Position numbers and translations under genes: made by a program. From assembly GCA_045597645.1 (NCBI GenBank), contig JAZLKM010000002.1:1-64000 (forward strand): a DNA stretch of 64,000 nucleotides, written 5' to 3'. A model generated the notes under the pieces. It made no database searches, was not told the origin of the DNA, and was given only the letters and a program-made list of their open reading frames with translations. Positions 17,765 through 27,762 of the stretch are shown here, one piece after another. Numbering within the stretch: the first letter of the stretch is position 1; every line of letters begins with the position of its first letter. The DNA is from JAKSSE01 sp045597645 (GTDB lineage Bacteria; Bacillota; Clostridia; Lachnospirales; Lachnospiraceae).

Positions 17765-19498
17765 TTGATTAAGACATTATTGAAAAGTATAAGGGAGTTC
17801 AAAAAGCCCGCTATACTGTCACCTGTTTTTATGGCCGGTGAAGTGCTCATGGAGAGCGTGATACCGCTTCTTATTGCCATGCTGATAGACAGTCTGGGTG
17901 GCGATCGCATTATCGTAATATTAGGCTACGGATTGGCCCTTGTGGCATTTGCAAGCCTTAGTATGCTTTTTGGTACATCAGCTGCGAAGCAGGCTGCTGT
18001 AGCCAGCTGTGGATTTGCCAGAAATCTAAGACATGATATGTTCTATAAGGTGCAGGATTTTGCGTTTTCAGATGTGGATAAATTTTCCACATCTTCGCTG
18101 GTGACCAGAATGACAACAGATGTCACCAATATTCAGAATGCATTTGGAATGATTATCAGAATGGCCGTAAGAGTACCGCTTCAGTTTATTTTTTCAATAG
18201 CTATGGGCTGCCTTATCAGCGCAAGGATTACCATGGTATTTGCCATTATCGTAATTCCGCTGGCACTCTTAATAGTTCTTATTCAAAGGAGCGTTCGCGC
18301 TATTTTCAAGCGCATTTTCAAAAAGTATGATGCCCTGAACAATTCAGTGCAGGAAAATATTGCAGGCATTAGGGTAGTTAAGGCTTATGTTCGTGAAGAG
18401 TATGAGATAGAGAAATTCAATGCGGCATCAGAGGAGGTTAGAAAAGACTTCACACATGCTGAGAAGATACTGGCACTTTTTAGCCCTATCATGCAGACCT
18501 TTATATATTCGGCAATAATTGCAGTATGCTTTTTAGGTGGTCGACTGATTGTAATGTCAGGAGCCACAGAGCTAACCATGGGTGAGCTTTCATCGCTTAT
18601 AACATACGGCGTACAGATGCTTTCATCACTTATGATGCTTGGCTTTATATTCGTAATGATAGTAATGAGCCAGGAGGCAGGTAACCGAGTATGCGAGGTG
18701 CTTCAATATGAATCAACCCTGGATGTGAATGAGCAGGGCAGAAAAAATGTTGATGACGGAAGTATAGTATTTGACAATGTCTCATTTAAGTATAGCTCTG
18801 ATGCCAAGATGAATGTCCTTGAGGATATTAATCTTGAGATTCAAAGTGGCCAGACCATAGGTATCATAGGCGGAACAGGATCTTCTAAGACAACTTTGAT
18901 TCAGCTGATTTCAAGACTGTATGATGTAACCGGCGGTCAGGTTAAGGTAGGCGGAGTAGATGTCAGAGAATACAACCTAAAGGCACTTAGAGACCAGGTT
19001 GCTGTAGTATTGCAGAAAAATGTCCTTTTCGCAGGTACAATCAAGGACAATATGCGCTGGGGCAATGAAAATGCTACAGATGAAGAGATAATTGAGGCAT
19101 GCAAGATGGCATGCGCTGATGAGTTCGTGTCTGCTTTCGAGGATGGCTATGACCATAGAATTGAGCAGGGAGGCACCAATGTATCCGGAGGCCAGAAGCA
19201 GAGACTTTGCATAGCCAGAGCGCTGCTTAAAAAGCCGAAGATACTGATTCTTGATGACAGTACCAGTGCTGTAGATACCAAGACTGATGCTTTGATTAGG
19301 AAATCCTTTGCACAGGCGATTCCTGGCACAACGAAACTCATTATTGCACAAAGAGTATCATCTGTGGAGGATGCAGACCAGATAATCGTATTAGATGGAG
19401 GCAGGATTGTGGAAAAGGGTACCAGCGACGAGCTGCGTGCTCTTGGCGGAATCTATGCTGAAATCTATGAGACTCAGACTCAGGGAAAGGAGGCCTAA
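17765..19498 (+). CDS. Heterodimeric ABC exporter, degenerate-site subunit
   Basis: A 577-residue half transporter: six membrane helices (residues 1-300), then a nucleotide-binding domain. Walker A reads GGTGSSKTT, the signature is VSGGQKQR, and Walker B is followed by Asp instead of the catalytic Glu (LILDDSTSAVD), the mark of the degenerate site in heterodimeric exporters such as TM287/288. Start is TTG 17765 with GGAGG upstream. Only 1 base separates it from the partner gene. Likely exports a lipid, peptide or drug; substrate not readable. Confidence 0.92.
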   Translation: MIKTLLKSIREFKKPAILSPVFMAGEVLMESVIPLLIAMLIDSLGGDRIIVILGYGLALVAFASLSMLFGTSAAKQAAVASCGFARNLRHDMFYKVQDFAFSDVDKFSTSSLVTRMTTDVTNIQNAFGMIIRMAVRVPLQFIFSIAMGCLISARITMVFAIIVIPLALLIVLIQRSVRAIFKRIFKKYDALNNSVQENIAGIRVVKAYVREEYEIEKFNAASEEVRKDFTHAEKILALFSPIMQTFIYSAIIAVCFLGGRLIVMSGATELTMGELSSLITYGVQMLSSLMMLGFIFVMIVMSQEAGNRVCEVLQYESTLDVNEQGRKNVDDGSIVFDNVSFKYSSDAKMNVLEDINLEIQSGQTIGIIGGTGSSKTTLIQLISRLYDVTGGQVKVGGVDVREYNLKALRDQVAVVLQKNVLFAGTIKDNMRWGNENATDEEIIEACKMACADEFVSAFEDGYDHRIEQGGTNVSGGQKQRLCIARALLKKPKILILDDSTSAVDTKTDALIRKSFAQAIPGTTKLIIAQRVSSVEDADQIIVLDGGRIVEKGTSDELRALGGIYAEIYETQTQGKEA

Positions 19499-19499
19499 A

Positions 19500-21473
19500 A
19501 TGCCAGGACCAGGTAGAAGACGTGGTATGCCGGTTGATATATCACAGCTCAAGGTAAAAAAAGGCACAGGTAAGCGCCTTCTGAAATATGTATTTAACGG
19601 AAACGTATTTAAGCTCATAGTTGTAATGATATGCCTTGTTATCAATTCAGTGGCATCGGCAGGGATGAATGTCGTAATGCAGAGGATGGTTGATGAGGTA
19701 ATTACACCAGGTCTTTTAGTTGCGCTAGGCGGAAATGAAGCCTGGGCGTCCGTACTTGGTAATATGATCAGGCTTATGGTCCTTATGGGAACCATATTCG
19801 GTGTAGGTGTCCTTTGCGGGTTTATCTATACACGTCTTATGGCAATTATCACTCAGCGCACCCTCAAAAGGCTGAGGGATGATATGTTTGATAATATGCA
19901 GACACTGCCTATCAAGTATTTTGATACTCATGCACATGGCGATATCATGAGTAATTACACTAATGACACTGATGCTACCAGGCAGATGATAGGCCAGAGT
20001 ATACCGAATATATTCGTTGCATTGATTTCTATGGTCTCAGTTGTAGGAATTATGCTTTACTATAGTATCTGGATGACCCTGGTCGGTGGTATAGCAATAT
20101 TCCTCATGTCTAAGCTTACAGGAAAGTTTGGTAAGAGAAGCTCCAAATATATGATCTCACAGCAGAAGTCACTTGCAGCTGTCGAGGGCTTCACTGAGGA
20201 GATGATTACAGGCCTTAAGGTAGTAAAGGTATTTACTCATGAGGAGATAGCAAAAAAGGATTTTGACAAGCTCAATGAGCAGCTATGCCAGGACGGAACA
20301 GAGGCAAATAAGGCCGGTAACGTACTAGGACCAATCATCAATAATGTAGGTAATATATCCTATGTACTTATGGCTATGATTGGCGGCATTATGTTTATAC
20401 TCAACAAGTCGTCGTCAGTACATTTTACAAATATATCGCTTAGAGGTGCTGAGGACCTTACGCTGGGAATTATGATTACATTCCTTGCGATGTTCAGACA
20501 GCTTATTCAGGTTGTAGGCCAGACCTCACAGCAGGTGGTAATGATAGCCATGGGTATGGCAGGCGCCGGCAGATGCTTTGATTTAATCGATGAAAAGTCT
20601 GAGACAGATGAGGGCTATGTTGAGCTGGTACGCTGCAAGCTTGATGCGAATGGCAATATCATAGAGACCACAGAGCGCACAGACATGTGGGCATGGAAAC
20701 ATCCTCATCAGGTCGATGGCACAGTCACCTACACTCAACTGAAGGGACAGATAGAACTGGAGGAGGTTGATTTTGGCTACGTAGAAGATAAACTGGTATT
20801 GGAAAATGTATCACTTATGGCAAAGCCTGGAGAGAAGTTTGCATTTGTAGGTGCAACAGGTGCCGGCAAGACCACAATCACCAATCTTATCAACAGATTC
20901 TATGACATACCTGATGGTAAGATTAGATTCGATGGAATCAATGTAAATAAGATTAAAAAGGCAGATCTTAGACGTTCTCTTGGAATAGTACTTCAGGATG
21001 TAAATCTATTTACAGGCACTGTAATGGAAAATATCAGATACGGCAGACTGGATGCTACTGATGAGGAGTGTATTGAGGCTGCCAAGCTTGCTAATGCTCA
21101 TGATTTTATAAGCAGACTGCCTGAAGGATATAATACAATGCTGACAGGTGGAGGATCTGCTTTATCACAGGGGCAGAGGCAGCTGCTATCTATTGCCAGA
21201 GCGGCAGTAGCCAATACTCCGGCGATGATACTTGATGAGGCAACGAGCTCTATTGATACACGTACAGAGGCTCTTGTGCAGGATGGCATGGATAAACTGA
21301 TGCAGGGCCGCACGGTATTCGTAATAGCGCATAGATTATCTACAGTAAGAAATAGTGATTCAATCATAGTGCTTGATCACGGCCATATAATTGAGCGCGG
21401 CACGCATAACGAGCTTTTGGATAAGCAGGGTACATATTACAGGCTGTATACAGGCGACTTTGAGTTAGAATAG
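19500..21473 (+). CDS. Heterodimeric ABC exporter, catalytic subunit
   Basis: A 657-residue partner of the preceding gene. A basic N-terminal extension (about 35 residues) precedes six helices. The ATPase has canonical Walker [10 protein letters not shown], signature LSQGQRQ and Walker [12 protein letters not shown] with the catalytic Glu, as expected for the consensus-site half. An insert of about 50 residues (near 375-425, with MWAWKHPHQ) separates membrane and ATPase domains. ATG 19500 is chosen because GGAAAGGAGG precedes it; longer in-frame starts lie inside the upstream gene. Confidence 0.93.
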   Translation: MPGPGRRRGMPVDISQLKVKKGTGKRLLKYVFNGNVFKLIVVMICLVINSVASAGMNVVMQRMVDEVITPGLLVALGGNEAWASVLGNMIRLMVLMGTIFGVGVLCGFIYTRLMAIITQRTLKRLRDDMFDNMQTLPIKYFDTHAHGDIMSNYTNDTDATRQMIGQSIPNIFVALISMVSVVGIMLYYSIWMTLVGGIAIFLMSKLTGKFGKRSSKYMISQQKSLAAVEGFTEEMITGLKVVKVFTHEEIAKKDFDKLNEQLCQDGTEANKAGNVLGPIINNVGNISYVLMAMIGGIMFILNKSSSVHFTNISLRGAEDLTLGIMITFLAMFRQLIQVVGQTSQQVVMIAMGMAGAGRCFDLIDEKSETDEGYVELVRCKLDANGNIIETTERTDMWAWKHPHQVDGTVTYTQLKGQIELEEVDFGYVEDKLVLENVSLMAKPGEKFAFVGATGAGKTTITNLINRFYDIPDGKIRFDGINVNKIKKADLRRSLGIVLQDVNLFTGTVMENIRYGRLDATDEECIEAAKLANAHDFISRLPEGYNTMLTGGGSALSQGQRQLLSIARAAVANTPAMILDEATSSIDTRTEALVQDGMDKLMQGRTVFVIAHRLSTVRNSDSIIVLDHGHIIERGTHNELLDKQGTYYRLYTGDFELE

Positions 21474-21492
21474 AGATAGAAAAGGGGAGAAA

Positions 21493-22143
21493 ATGGACGT
21501 ACAAAAGATTTTAAATGCATGTGACCACACATTGCTTAAGCAGGAGGCTACCTGGGAGCAGATTAAGGCAATCTTGGATGATGGAATTAAATATCAGACA
21601 GCATCTGCATGCATCCCGCCGGTATGGGTTAAGAAAGCGAAGGAATATGTAGGAGATAAGCTTGCCATCTGCACTGTTATCGGATTTCCAAACGGAGATT
21701 CAACCACAGCAACCAAAGTGTTTGAGACCAGCGATGCAGTAGGCAATGGTGCTGATGAAATTGATATGGTCATACATATAGGAGCAGCTAAGGAAGGCCG
21801 ATGGGATGACATTTTGTCAGAGATTAACGCCGTTAAATCTGCATGCGAGGGGCGCATACTTAAGGTCATCATTGAGACTTGCCTTCTGACTGATGAAGAA
21901 AAGGTACATATGTGCGAGGTGGTATCTAAGAGTAATGCAGATTTCATCAAAACCTCAACAGGCTTTTCAACAGGCGGTGCTACCTTTGCAGACATTGAGC
22001 TGTTTGCTAAAAATGTCACAAATGGTAAAAAGATTAAGGCTGCAGGTGGAATAGCAAGCCTTGATGATGCACAGAAATTTATAGATCTGGGGGCAGATAG
22101 ATTAGGAACAAGCCGTGTAGTTAAGGCTGTAAAGGAACAGTAA
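21493..22143 (+). CDS. deoC: Deoxyribose-phosphate aldolase
   Basis: A 216-residue class I aldolase splitting 2-deoxyribose-5-phosphate into acetaldehyde and glyceraldehyde-3-phosphate, the last step in deoxynucleoside breakdown. The Schiff-base lysine is K153 in [13 protein letters not shown], and the helper lysine is K182 in KIKAAGGI. Length is normal. It lies between the ABC exporter and two glycosidases, 19 and 22 bases from its neighbours, without the usual deo partners, which is an unusual setting. Confidence 0.95.
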   Translation: MDVQKILNACDHTLLKQEATWEQIKAILDDGIKYQTASACIPPVWVKKAKEYVGDKLAICTVIGFPNGDSTTATKVFETSDAVGNGADEIDMVIHIGAAKEGRWDDILSEINAVKSACEGRILKVIIETCLLTDEEKVHMCEVVSKSNADFIKTSTGFSTGGATFADIELFAKNVTNGKKIKAAGGIASLDDAQKFIDLGADRLGTSRVVKAVKEQ

Positions 22144-22165
22144 CAGGCACACGAGGGGGAATAAA

Positions 22166-23605
22166 ATGAAGGTAAACAAGGTGTCACTTACTCCTGCCAA
22201 ATGCGGTATGGATTTGGGGGATGGAAGCGAGAGAGGCTTCTATGTTAATCAGGATTATGTTCTAAGGAAAATGCACCGTCCGATGCGAGGCATCAATCTG
22301 ATGTATTGCTACTATCCACTGGATGAAACCTGGCCGGCAAGGGCCTGCGATGCATTCAAGGACCAGGATGTCAGCTTTGCCTGGGACTATCCATATGATA
22401 ATTATTTTCCATATCTTGGAGGTAAGGATGGTAGCCTTGATGGAGAGCCGTTTACCTGTATGAGAGATATCAGAAGCCATGGTCAGGAGGTTGTACTCAC
22501 ACTTACATGTGATCCAAAGGTGTCTGATGATTATATTAGAGCAGTGGCCAATGATTTAAAAACATTTGGACGAATGTCACTTAGACTTAATCATGAGGCT
22601 GCAGGTGACTGGTTCAGCTTCAACAAGAGAGCCAGCTATCAGGAGGTAGCTGATTTCTGGTGCAGATTCACCAGGATTGTGAAAGAGATAGCGCCAAATG
22701 TAACAACAATCATCTGCGCAGGGGCAATAGAGAACGAGGAGTCCACCAAGGTTGATAAGGAGGATGAGTTCGTGGAGGCCTTTAGACAGGCAGATGTATG
22801 GGCAATAGACCAGTATATGGCCCTGAACTGGGGCTGGCCATATGAGGTGGCCCAAAAAGATAACTTCCAGCATAAGCGCTCAGACCCAGCTATTGTATAT
22901 GACAGAGCGAGGAGGAGCTTTGACAGATTCGTTGCAGTAAATGGCGGTGTAGAAAAGCCGATGACCATTGCTGAGTTCAATGCTGACGGCGATGTTACAG
23001 GCCCGTTTGATCAGGCCAAGATGGTGAAGGAATTTTTTGATCTCATCAAAAATGACAAAAAGCAGTGGCTTAAGGGTGTGACTATGTACCAGTTCAGAGA
23101 TGACGGAAGACTGGGACTTGAGATAACAGATCCGAACAATCCGGATGTGGGTATAGAGCAGCCGTTGCTTGCGGTATACAGAGATATTGCAAATGACGAC
23201 TTCTTTAAACCAGGCTTAGCTGTGTCTGATGAAAATACCATTCCAGCGAAGCTTCGCTGGGGAGGCTCAGAGGATGCAGATGGCATTTCCATTGAGCTTG
23301 ATATGGAGGGGAATCCTATCTATGCAGAGGCTAATTTCACTGATGAGTTGGCTGATGCAAATCTAATGATGGAGATTTGCGGTCACTGGTTTTACAAGGC
23401 ACCGGGCCAGACATATGTAGACTTTATGCCAGCATTTTTCGATGGAAAAATTGCTGGAGAACAGAAAGTTCAGCTTAACATCTTCGCACCACCAGCTTCA
23501 GGAGAAAATGATCCAAGCCAGGGCGAAGACTGGATGTTTAACTACTATTATGAGATGACAAAACTGCCGGAGATTCGACTTGAGTTCGAGCCGGTATGTC
23601 AGTAA
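22166..23605 (+). CDS. Cytoplasmic glycoside hydrolase, GH26-like
   Basis: A 479-residue protein with a clan-A TIM-barrel pattern. RLNHEAAGDWFSF places a probable acid/base at E144, like the HExxGxWFxW motif of GH26. TIAEFNADG places a probable nucleophile at E270. A beta-rich C-terminal domain (about 350-479) follows. There is no signal peptide, so it would act inside the cell on imported oligosaccharides. Family assignment rests on motif memory; GH26 members cut beta-mannans or mixed-link glucans. Shares the operon with a GH5 enzyme. Confidence 0.6.
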   Translation: MKVNKVSLTPAKCGMDLGDGSERGFYVNQDYVLRKMHRPMRGINLMYCYYPLDETWPARACDAFKDQDVSFAWDYPYDNYFPYLGGKDGSLDGEPFTCMRDIRSHGQEVVLTLTCDPKVSDDYIRAVANDLKTFGRMSLRLNHEAAGDWFSFNKRASYQEVADFWCRFTRIVKEIAPNVTTIICAGAIENEESTKVDKEDEFVEAFRQADVWAIDQYMALNWGWPYEVAQKDNFQHKRSDPAIVYDRARRSFDRFVAVNGGVEKPMTIAEFNADGDVTGPFDQAKMVKEFFDLIKNDKKQWLKGVTMYQFRDDGRLGLEITDPNNPDVGIEQPLLAVYRDIANDDFFKPGLAVSDENTIPAKLRWGGSEDADGISIELDMEGNPIYAEANFTDELADANLMMEICGHWFYKAPGQTYVDFMPAFFDGKIAGEQKVQLNIFAPPASGENDPSQGEDWMFNYYYEMTKLPEIRLEFEPVCQ

Positions 23606-23622
23606 CAGATAAGGGGGTAATT

Positions 23623-24537
23623 ATGTCAGCATTCGAAGAGCATGGAGCACTTAAGGTAATAGGAACACAACTTTGTGATAAGAATGATAAGCCATTTCAG
23701 CTCAAGGGCCCTAGTACTCTGGGTATAATCTGGTACCCGCAGTTCATCAATCCGCAGGCATTTGAGACTATCAAAAAATGGGGCGGAAACATGGTGAGAC
23801 TGGCCATGTATGTAATGGAAGAGGATGGATATCTCAATGGCGGACATCAGGGATATCAGGAAAATCTGCTTGATGTAGGTGTAAATGCAGCAGTTGAGCT
23901 TGGAATGTATGTGATTATCGACTGGCACATCCTTTCAGATGGCAACCCACATACAAATAAAGAGGCTGCAAAGGTATTTTTTGATAAAATTACTGAAAAG
24001 TACAAGGATATCCCAAATGTGCTCTACGAGATCTGCAACGAGCCAAACGGTGAGGACGTAACCTGGCCGGTAGTTAAGAGCTACGCAGAGGAGATTATCC
24101 CTGTTATTAGAAAAAATGCACCAGACTCAATAGTACTGGTAGGTACCCCATGCTGGTCACAGGATGTAGATGCAGCAGCTGATGATCCACTTGCAGCAGA
24201 GAATGTAATGTACAGCCTGCACTACTATGCAGCTACTCATAAGGAGGCACTTAGAGAAAAGGCTACATATGCGCTTTCTAAGAATCTGCCTATTTTTATC
24301 ACAGAGTATAGTAACTGCGATGCTTCAGGAAATGGAGACCTGGATATTGAACAAGCCAAGGCGTGGGCTAAGTTCACTGATGATAATAATCTAGGTTATG
24401 CTCAGTGGAATCTTGCATGCAGAAATGAATCATCCTCAATGATTAAAGTTGGTTGTGAGAAAATTCACGACTGGGAAGACGATGACTTGACCGAAACCGG
24501 CAAGTGGATGAGAGACAGACTTAAGGGAATTATCTAA
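23623..24537 (+). CDS. Cytoplasmic GH5 endoglucanase-like enzyme (GH5_2 type)
   Basis: A 304-residue catalytic domain with no signal peptide and no carbohydrate-binding module. Motifs fit subfamily 2 of GH5: VIIDWHILSDGNP, ICNEPNG with acid/base E140, and FITEYSNCDASGNG with nucleophile E228, where the usual TEWG is TEYS. ATG 23623 is chosen because AAGGGGG lies 6 bases upstream. Substrate is probably a beta-1,4-glucan or related oligosaccharide taken into the cell. Last gene of the run before a strong terminator. Confidence 0.9.
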   Translation: MSAFEEHGALKVIGTQLCDKNDKPFQLKGPSTLGIIWYPQFINPQAFETIKKWGGNMVRLAMYVMEEDGYLNGGHQGYQENLLDVGVNAAVELGMYVIIDWHILSDGNPHTNKEAAKVFFDKITEKYKDIPNVLYEICNEPNGEDVTWPVVKSYAEEIIPVIRKNAPDSIVLVGTPCWSQDVDAAADDPLAAENVMYSLHYYAATHKEALREKATYALSKNLPIFITEYSNCDASGNGDLDIEQAKAWAKFTDDNNLGYAQWNLACRNESSSMIKVGCEKIHDWEDDDLTETGKWMRDRLKGII

Positions 24538-24551
24538 TTATAAATTATATG

Positions 24552-24589
24552 CCCGGCGTTCCAGCAGGAATGCCGGGGTTTATTTTTTT
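24552..24589 (+). terminator. Intrinsic terminator of the ABC-deoC-glycosidase operon
   Basis: Eleven-base arms (24552-24562 with 24567-24577, one G-T pair), loop AGCA, then a long T tract. Confidence 0.93.
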
Positions 24590-24655
24590 GCGTAGAAATG
24601 CTATAATTGTATGTAATTATGTAAACCTAGTCCTATAGTACTATAAGTTGAGAAG

Positions 24656-26638
24656 ATGAGAAAAAAACTTACAGCGGCTTTAGCCACATTAATTATTCTA
24701 GTAGCAAATATCAATGGAGTAACTGTATTGGCTGCTCCCGAAGACGATAGTCAAAGCCTTGCAACAAGACTTGAGGAGCATGATGCCATGGGACTGATTT
24801 TCCTGGCAGACAGCTATGATGTACTTGAACAGCCGACAGCGGGTGAGGTTGTAGCAACACTGACCGGAGGAGCCACTGTACATATTCATGACTCTGAAAT
24901 CGATGAGGACGGAGACATATGGCTTTATGTCAGCTTTTTCCAGGAAGATGCAGAGCGATTTGGATATGTCCTAAGGAAAAACGTGGCAACCTCAGACGAG
25001 GTTGTATTAGAGTGGGAGAAGGAGCAGCTAGGAGAGGCGCAGGTGGGCAGCAATGTTTACTATGCAGGTCCGGGGGGCTATTCTGACGATGTACTTATGT
25101 TCCCGGCCAGCTACCAGGATGCGCTTCAGAGCATAAAGAATAATCATCCGCAGTGGATATTTGTCGCACAAAACACAGGCCTTGACTGGAATGATGTAAT
25201 AAGAAATGAGATGGTTCCGGGAAGGAGCCTTATCACAAGCAAGTCTGCTGATTATATGAAGCTGTCTAACTATGGACAGGGATGGCATAATGCGTCACAG
25301 CCTGCGGTAGAGTTCTATATCGATCCCAGAAATTATCTGGAGGATAATCGCATATTTGCTTTTGAGCAGCTTACATACAATGCCTCGTATCATAATCAGG
25401 AGGCAGTGCAAAGGCTTCTCGATGGTAGCTTTATGGCGGGGAGGTTTGTCAATCCGTCGCCTACTGATGACCCGGAGATGACCTATGCCAGAGCCTTCAC
25501 AGAGGTAGGAGCCTCAGTGGGCGTAAGTCCGTTCCATCTGGCATCTCGAGTAAAGCAGGAGCAGGGTCAGGGAACATCACCACTTATTTCAGGAAGCTAT
25601 CCGGGCTATGAGGGCTTGTATAATTATTTCAATGTCAGTGCATCCGGTACCAGCAATGATGCGGTTATACGAAATGGACTAAACAAGGCAAGGTCCAGCG
25701 GATGGACATCTGTATACAGCTCCATCTACGGTGGTGCTGTCACCATATCTTCAGGATATATACTTGCAGGACAGGATACTATCTATCTGCAAAAATTCGA
25801 TGTCGATGCCTCAGCAAAGGGCCTTTATAGCCATCAATACATGCAAAATATAGTGGCACCTATGAGCGAGTCAACCATACAAAGACTCGGATATACCAAT
25901 GCAAATTCAATTGATAATGCATTTGTTTTCAAGATACCTGTATATAAGAACATGCCGGCATATGCTTGCCCATATCCGACAGCGGGAGGAACTGTATCAA
26001 TAAATCCTCCGGCAGGATACACCGGAAATACAGTATGGATAGATGGAAAAGCGCAGACAGCCACAGTAAATGATGGTGGGCTAACCATAGATGTGGGAAG
26101 CGGAAGCCACAGGACTGCAGTTATGTACAAGTATGATGGCAATACGCCTGTGGGAATGTACGTATGGAGGATAGGTGCAGATTATACAGCTACACCACTG
26201 GATGGACTAGCTGACATCCTGATTTATGATGGTTTTTCGATTAGAAATGAAGCACCGGCTGGTATTCGCATGAAGACCTCAATTGCCACCTCGACATTAA
26301 ATCAACTAAAAACGGCAGATGTAGATGGCTATAAGCTCAAGGAATTCGGTGGCTTGTTGATGTCGGAGGATGCGAGGACTAATGATAACATGGTACTTGG
26401 TAGTGACAAGGTTTATAGCGCTGCAAGCTATGACGTGTCTGGTACAGAGCTGATATATGAGAGTAATGCATCTAGGACATCATTTACCACTGTGTTAGGC
26501 GCAGTACCGCAGGCACAATATAGTATGCAAGTGGCTTTTAGAAGCTATATCACCTTATCGAAATCGGATGGAGATATAACAATATATGGCCCGGTACTTA
26601 CCCGCAGTATGAATGACCTTTTGGGAGCTGTTCACTAG
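24656..26638 (+). CDS. Secreted SH3-glucosaminidase, probable peptidoglycan hydrolase
   Basis: A 660-residue exported protein. It has a signal peptide (basic MRKK, hydrophobic core, cleavage near VLAAPE), an SH3-like domain (about 45-115), then a glucosaminidase-type domain (about 140-420). That domain contains SRVKQEQGQGTSPLISG, where the Glu near residue 300 is the likely catalytic acid. A C-terminal beta-rich region (about 440-660) of a type common on Lachnospiraceae surface proteins follows. Likely cleaves cell-wall glycan during growth or division. Its stop codon sits in the loop of its own terminator. Confidence 0.85.
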   Translation: MRKKLTAALATLIILVANINGVTVLAAPEDDSQSLATRLEEHDAMGLIFLADSYDVLEQPTAGEVVATLTGGATVHIHDSEIDEDGDIWLYVSFFQEDAERFGYVLRKNVATSDEVVLEWEKEQLGEAQVGSNVYYAGPGGYSDDVLMFPASYQDALQSIKNNHPQWIFVAQNTGLDWNDVIRNEMVPGRSLITSKSADYMKLSNYGQGWHNASQPAVEFYIDPRNYLEDNRIFAFEQLTYNASYHNQEAVQRLLDGSFMAGRFVNPSPTDDPEMTYARAFTEVGASVGVSPFHLASRVKQEQGQGTSPLISGSYPGYEGLYNYFNVSASGTSNDAVIRNGLNKARSSGWTSVYSSIYGGAVTISSGYILAGQDTIYLQKFDVDASAKGLYSHQYMQNIVAPMSESTIQRLGYTNANSIDNAFVFKIPVYKNMPAYACPYPTAGGTVSINPPAGYTGNTVWIDGKAQTATVNDGGLTIDVGSGSHRTAVMYKYDGNTPVGMYVWRIGADYTATPLDGLADILIYDGFSIRNEAPAGIRMKTSIATSTLNQLKTADVDGYKLKEFGGLLMSEDARTNDNMVLGSDKVYSAASYDVSGTELIYESNASRTSFTTVLGAVPQAQYSMQVAFRSYITLSKSDGDITIYGPVLTRSMNDLLGAVH

Positions 26639-26654
26639 AACAGCTCTTTTTTTT
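26625..26654 (+). terminator. Terminator overlapping the end of the glucosaminidase gene
   Basis: GAGCTGTTC (26625-26633), loop ACTA, GAACAGCTC (26638-26646), then eight T. The left arm is coding sequence and the stop codon begins in the loop. Confidence 0.95.
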
Positions 26655-26747
26655 ATCTCTTTTTATGTTCTTTTTTTATGAATAAAAAAGGATATGAGCA
26701 CTTGACGCGGAATATTTATTTAGATGGTCTCGCGAGGAGGTGGGCTT

Positions 26748-27761
26748 GTGAGTATTAGAGAAGAAATTGAAAAGATGGAGAAAGATTATCTTTCTGAATT
26801 TGCAACGCTAAGTATTAACACTAGGGGGCGGGACAAGGACGAACCACAGTGTGATATAAGGCCTGTTTTTCAAAGAGATAGGGATAGAATATTGCATTGC
26901 AAATCCTTTAGACGTCTCAAAAATAAGACCCAGGTTTTTTTGACACCACAAGGTGACCATTACAGGACAAGATTGTCGCATACCCTGGAGGTTTCTCAGA
27001 ATGCAAGAACAATAGCAAAAGCCTTAAGGCTCAATGAGGATTTGGTTGAGGCTATAGCATTGGGGCATGATTTGGGTCATACACCTTTTGGCCATGCTGG
27101 AGAGTATATTCTAAATCTGATTAGCACAGAGGGATTTGTACATAGTGAGCAGAGCGTCAGAGTGGTAGAAAAGCTGGAAAAGGCGGGAGAGGGACTTAAC
27201 CTCACGTGGGAGGTTAGAGACGGTATTTTAAATCACCAGACCAGCACTACTCCCAGTACCTTAGAAGGCAAAGTTGTGAGATTTTCCGACAAAATTGCAT
27301 ATATAAATCACGACATTGACGATGCTATTCGAGCCAATTTATTGACAGAGGAGGATATACCTCTTGATCTTCGAAAAACGTTGGGGATGACTGTCAAGGA
27401 CAGACTTGACAATATGATTCACGACATTGTGAAAAACAGTCAAGGAAAGCCTGATATACAGATGAGTAGCGAGATGGATCAGGCCATGCGCGACCTGCGT
27501 CAGTTCATGTTTGATAATGTATATAAAAATCCTATAGCCAAGGGAGAAGAAGTAAAGGCTAAAAGGATGATAGAGGAGCTCTACGAGTATTACAACGAGA
27601 ATGTGGAGCTACTCCCATACAAGTACATCAGAATGATGGATGAGGGAGAAAGCAGATCAAGAGTGGTCTGTGACTATATAGCAGGAATGACAGACCAGTA
27701 TTGCATGACAAAGTTTAACGAATACTTTATGCCTAAGGCATGGGTAGTGGACGGTTACTAA
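26748..27761 (+). CDS. dgt: Deoxyguanosinetriphosphate triphosphohydrolase-like HD protein
   Basis: A 337-residue HD-domain enzyme of the dNTPase family, removing triphosphate from dNTPs. Motifs: RTRLSHTLEVSQNAR (first His), LGHDLGHTPFGHAG (the HD pair and following His) and FSDKIAYINHDIDDA (final Asp). GTG 26748 is preferred to ATG 26724 because AGGAGG lies 7 bases before it. It precedes dnaG and rpoD, an arrangement common in Clostridia that links dNTP pool control with replication start. Confidence 0.9.
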   Translation: MSIREEIEKMEKDYLSEFATLSINTRGRDKDEPQCDIRPVFQRDRDRILHCKSFRRLKNKTQVFLTPQGDHYRTRLSHTLEVSQNARTIAKALRLNEDLVEAIALGHDLGHTPFGHAGEYILNLISTEGFVHSEQSVRVVEKLEKAGEGLNLTWEVRDGILNHQTSTTPSTLEGKVVRFSDKIAYINHDIDDAIRANLLTEEDIPLDLRKTLGMTVKDRLDNMIHDIVKNSQGKPDIQMSSEMDQAMRDLRQFMFDNVYKNPIAKGEEVKAKRMIEELYEYYNENVELLPYKYIRMMDEGESRSRVVCDYIAGMTDQYCMTKFNEYFMPKAWVVDGY

Positions 27762-27762
27762 T

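Noticed and set aside
21594..22187. Minus-strand frame of about 197 residues opposite deoC
   Set aside because: Fully antisense to a complete aldolase with catalytic residues; composition (Ser/Pro/Leu-rich) is typical of shadow translation.
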